From positions 1 to 64,000 of the forward strand of contig URJB01000006.1 of assembly GCA_900548145.1 (NCBI GenBank): 64,000 bases of DNA, read 5' to 3'. The notes beneath the pieces were generated by a model. It was given only the letters and a program-made list of their open reading frames with translations, had not been told where the DNA came from and ran no database searches. Position numbers and translations under genes: made by a program. Below are positions 63,007-64,000 of this stretch, piece after piece (position 1 is the first letter of the stretch; each line of letters begins with the position of its first letter). The DNA comes from an uncultured Eubacteriales bacterium (GTDB lineage Bacteria; Bacillota; Clostridia; Christensenellales; Aristaeellaceae).

Positions 63007-63202
63007 GTTGTAAAATATTTATGGCATATCGCAGCATCCCAACTGGCACTGATTAAGCATGCCTTGCGCCAACTGTAAAGGAAAAAATAAGGTCTGTTTC
63101 TCTGCGCTGCGAAGCCGCCAAGCTGCGCTGTAACTCCCAAGCACCGCTATTTGAGTCCGCCCGGTGCCAACTGCGAGGGAGCAAAGCGGCGTTAGGCAAC
63201 GA
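63007..63202. other. Gene-free gap
   Basis: I see no gene, promoter or recognised RNA. Short frames here lack ribosome-binding sites and family resemblance. Confidence 0.5.
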
Positions 63203-63405
63203 AGGGAAAAAAGCCCGCCCATTTTGACGGCGGAAAAAGGGGAGCACAGGAGCGCGCGCGAACGTAGGAGGTAACTCGCCAACGAAATTGCGCGCGACGT
63301 TGCGAGCCCCGCCGTCAAAATGGGCAATAAAGGGCTTTTTCCCGTAGTGCCGTGCCGCTGGCTTTCTTTTGCACACTTTTCTTTCGCCATCGAAAGAAAA
63401 GTGTG
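63203..63405. repeat. Large palindromic intergenic element
   Basis: Perfect 17-base inverted arms GCCCATTTTGACGGCGG (63217-63233) and its complement (63309-63325) are flanked by further arms GGGAAAAAAGCCC/GGGCTTTTTCCC. A second, perfect 15-bp hairpin CACACTTTTCTTTCG (63372-63386) with its complement (63391-63405) lies alongside. The layout suggests a dispersed, non-coding mobile or structural element; frames read through it are not convincing genes. Confidence 0.75.
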
Positions 63406-63610
63406 AGCGCCCCATGGGACGGCAAGTCCCACTCCCGCGCCGTAGTCGGCGCATCATTCCCCATCAGGGAAAAGGTATGCGCCTGTGGCCGCACCAAAGG
63501 TCCTTCTGCTTGTACTCTATTCCCCTTCGTGTTTCGCATCCATAGGTCAGCAAACGTCTCTCCGAAATCGACACATTCTCCCGATGCACCCTCGGATTCC
63601 AAACGCAAAA
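63406..63610. other. Gene-free gap
   Basis: No supported gene or RNA feature is seen between the palindromic element and the terminator hairpin. Confidence 0.45.
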
Positions 63611-63612
63611 GC

Positions 63613-63650
63613 GCACAGTAGGACGATTTGTCCTACTGTGCACTTTTCTT
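63613..63650. terminator. Terminator hairpin
   Basis: Perfect 12-bp stem GCACAGTAGGAC with complement; T-rich tails exist on both strands. It probably ends the minus-strand GNAT gene. Confidence 0.75.
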
Positions 63651-63701
63651 CAAAACCTACGTCTTCTGTCAGGAGAACTCAGGCAAATGCCGATTTTCAG
63701 C

Positions 63702-64000
63702 CTATTCCTGCCTCTCCAGCACATACTGGTCATACTCCAGCGCCTCATATCCAAGCCGCCGGTACAACCGAGCCGCGCCTTCATTTTCCGGCTCTACTTC
63801 CAGCCGGAACCGGCAGCAGTCCGGGTAATAGGCATTCAGCAGCTCAAATACCCTGCTGCCCATGCCCTTACCCTGATAGGCCGGCAGAACGTACAACTCC
63901 TCCACCCAGACGCACTGGCCTCCGCATTCCTGCGAAAAGCTCTTAGCCGTCAGGGCATAACCCATGCAGGTTCCGTCCTCGTCTTCCAGAAGAAACCCGT
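63702..64000 (-). CDS. GNAT family N-acetyltransferase, 5' end outside window
   Basis: The visible C-terminal 98 residues include the acetyl-CoA motif VLPAYQGKGMGSRVFELL and the end motif ARLYRRLGYEAL. The frame stays open to the window edge (GFLLEDEDGTCMGYAL), so the real start lies beyond 64000. The substrate is unknown. Confidence 0.85.
   Translation of the reverse strand, partial: GFLLEDEDGTCMGYALTAKSFSQECGGQCVWVEELYVLPAYQGKGMGSRVFELLNAYYPDCCRFRLEVEPENEGAARLYRRLGYEALEYDQYVLERQE

Noticed and set aside
63019..63621. Several short frames through the palindromic element
   Set aside because: They arise from the inverted repeats and have no ribosome-binding site or recognised domain.

Overview
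The window is a G+C-rich chromosomal segment of an endospore-forming Clostridia-type Bacillota. Evidence for this is a gerA-gerB-gerC germination operon, a SipL-like SPOCS/LysM protein, a T-box leader, RNase J, RecD2, the rpoB/rpoC sequence type, lipoproteins and a sortase-type sorting signal. The exact order cannot be fixed from sequence alone; an uncultured gut lineage (Oscillospirales or Christensenellales type) is a guess. No rRNA, tRNA, CRISPR array, prophage or transposase gene was seen. Layout: 0.2-4 kb (minus) alr, a membrane protein, rsmD, coaD and a coiled-coil protein. 4-7.7 kb (minus) a membrane acyltransferase, a GT-C mannosyltransferase-like protein and a YcaQ-like DNA glycosylase. 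7.8-17.1 kb is a surface/spore block: a small protein with both a lipobox and a sortase signal, a SipL-like protein, two acyltransferase-fold proteins that lack expected catalytic residues, and gerABC. 17.3-23.7 kb: two small unknown genes, asnB under a T-box, an NMT1/THI5-type ABC transporter led by a TM1266-type regulator gene, and a secreted protein. 23.8-31.4 kb: ctpA with a CdaR/PucR-type regulator, murA, uvrB, a membrane-anchored coiled-coil protein and a secreted protein. 31.8-42 kb: an isolated rpoBC operon with its own consensus promoter, a divergent rseC-like gene and RNase J. 42-48 kb: a CmpB-like membrane protein, murC, an ABC-F ATPase with a degenerate second site, a DUF1653 protein, an EFR1-type ferredoxin/flavodoxin protein and a frameshifted GNAT gene. 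48-55.6 kb: a DUF2974 (Mbeg1-like) hydrolase, a zinc-ribbon protein behind a structured leader, an alpha/beta hydrolase, recD2, a nucleoside phosphorylase, a VanW/SH3 protein and a GNAT. 55.8-64 kb: a polar amino-acid ABC transporter, a YgjP-type metallopeptidase, a GNAT, a GH94 cellobiose phosphorylase and a GNAT cut by the window edge. The most interesting feature is not a protein. At least five genes (the coiled-coil gene at 217-849, rpoC, rnjA, the amino-acid binding protein gene and the cellobiose phosphorylase gene) are followed at once after the stop codon, always in the sense orientation, by a modular element of about 130-230 bp. It is built from successive hairpins separated by conserved linkers and usually ends in a terminator-like hairpin; it occurs singly or in tandem. 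It looks like a dispersed, orientation-locked 3'-end element that I cannot match to a known class.
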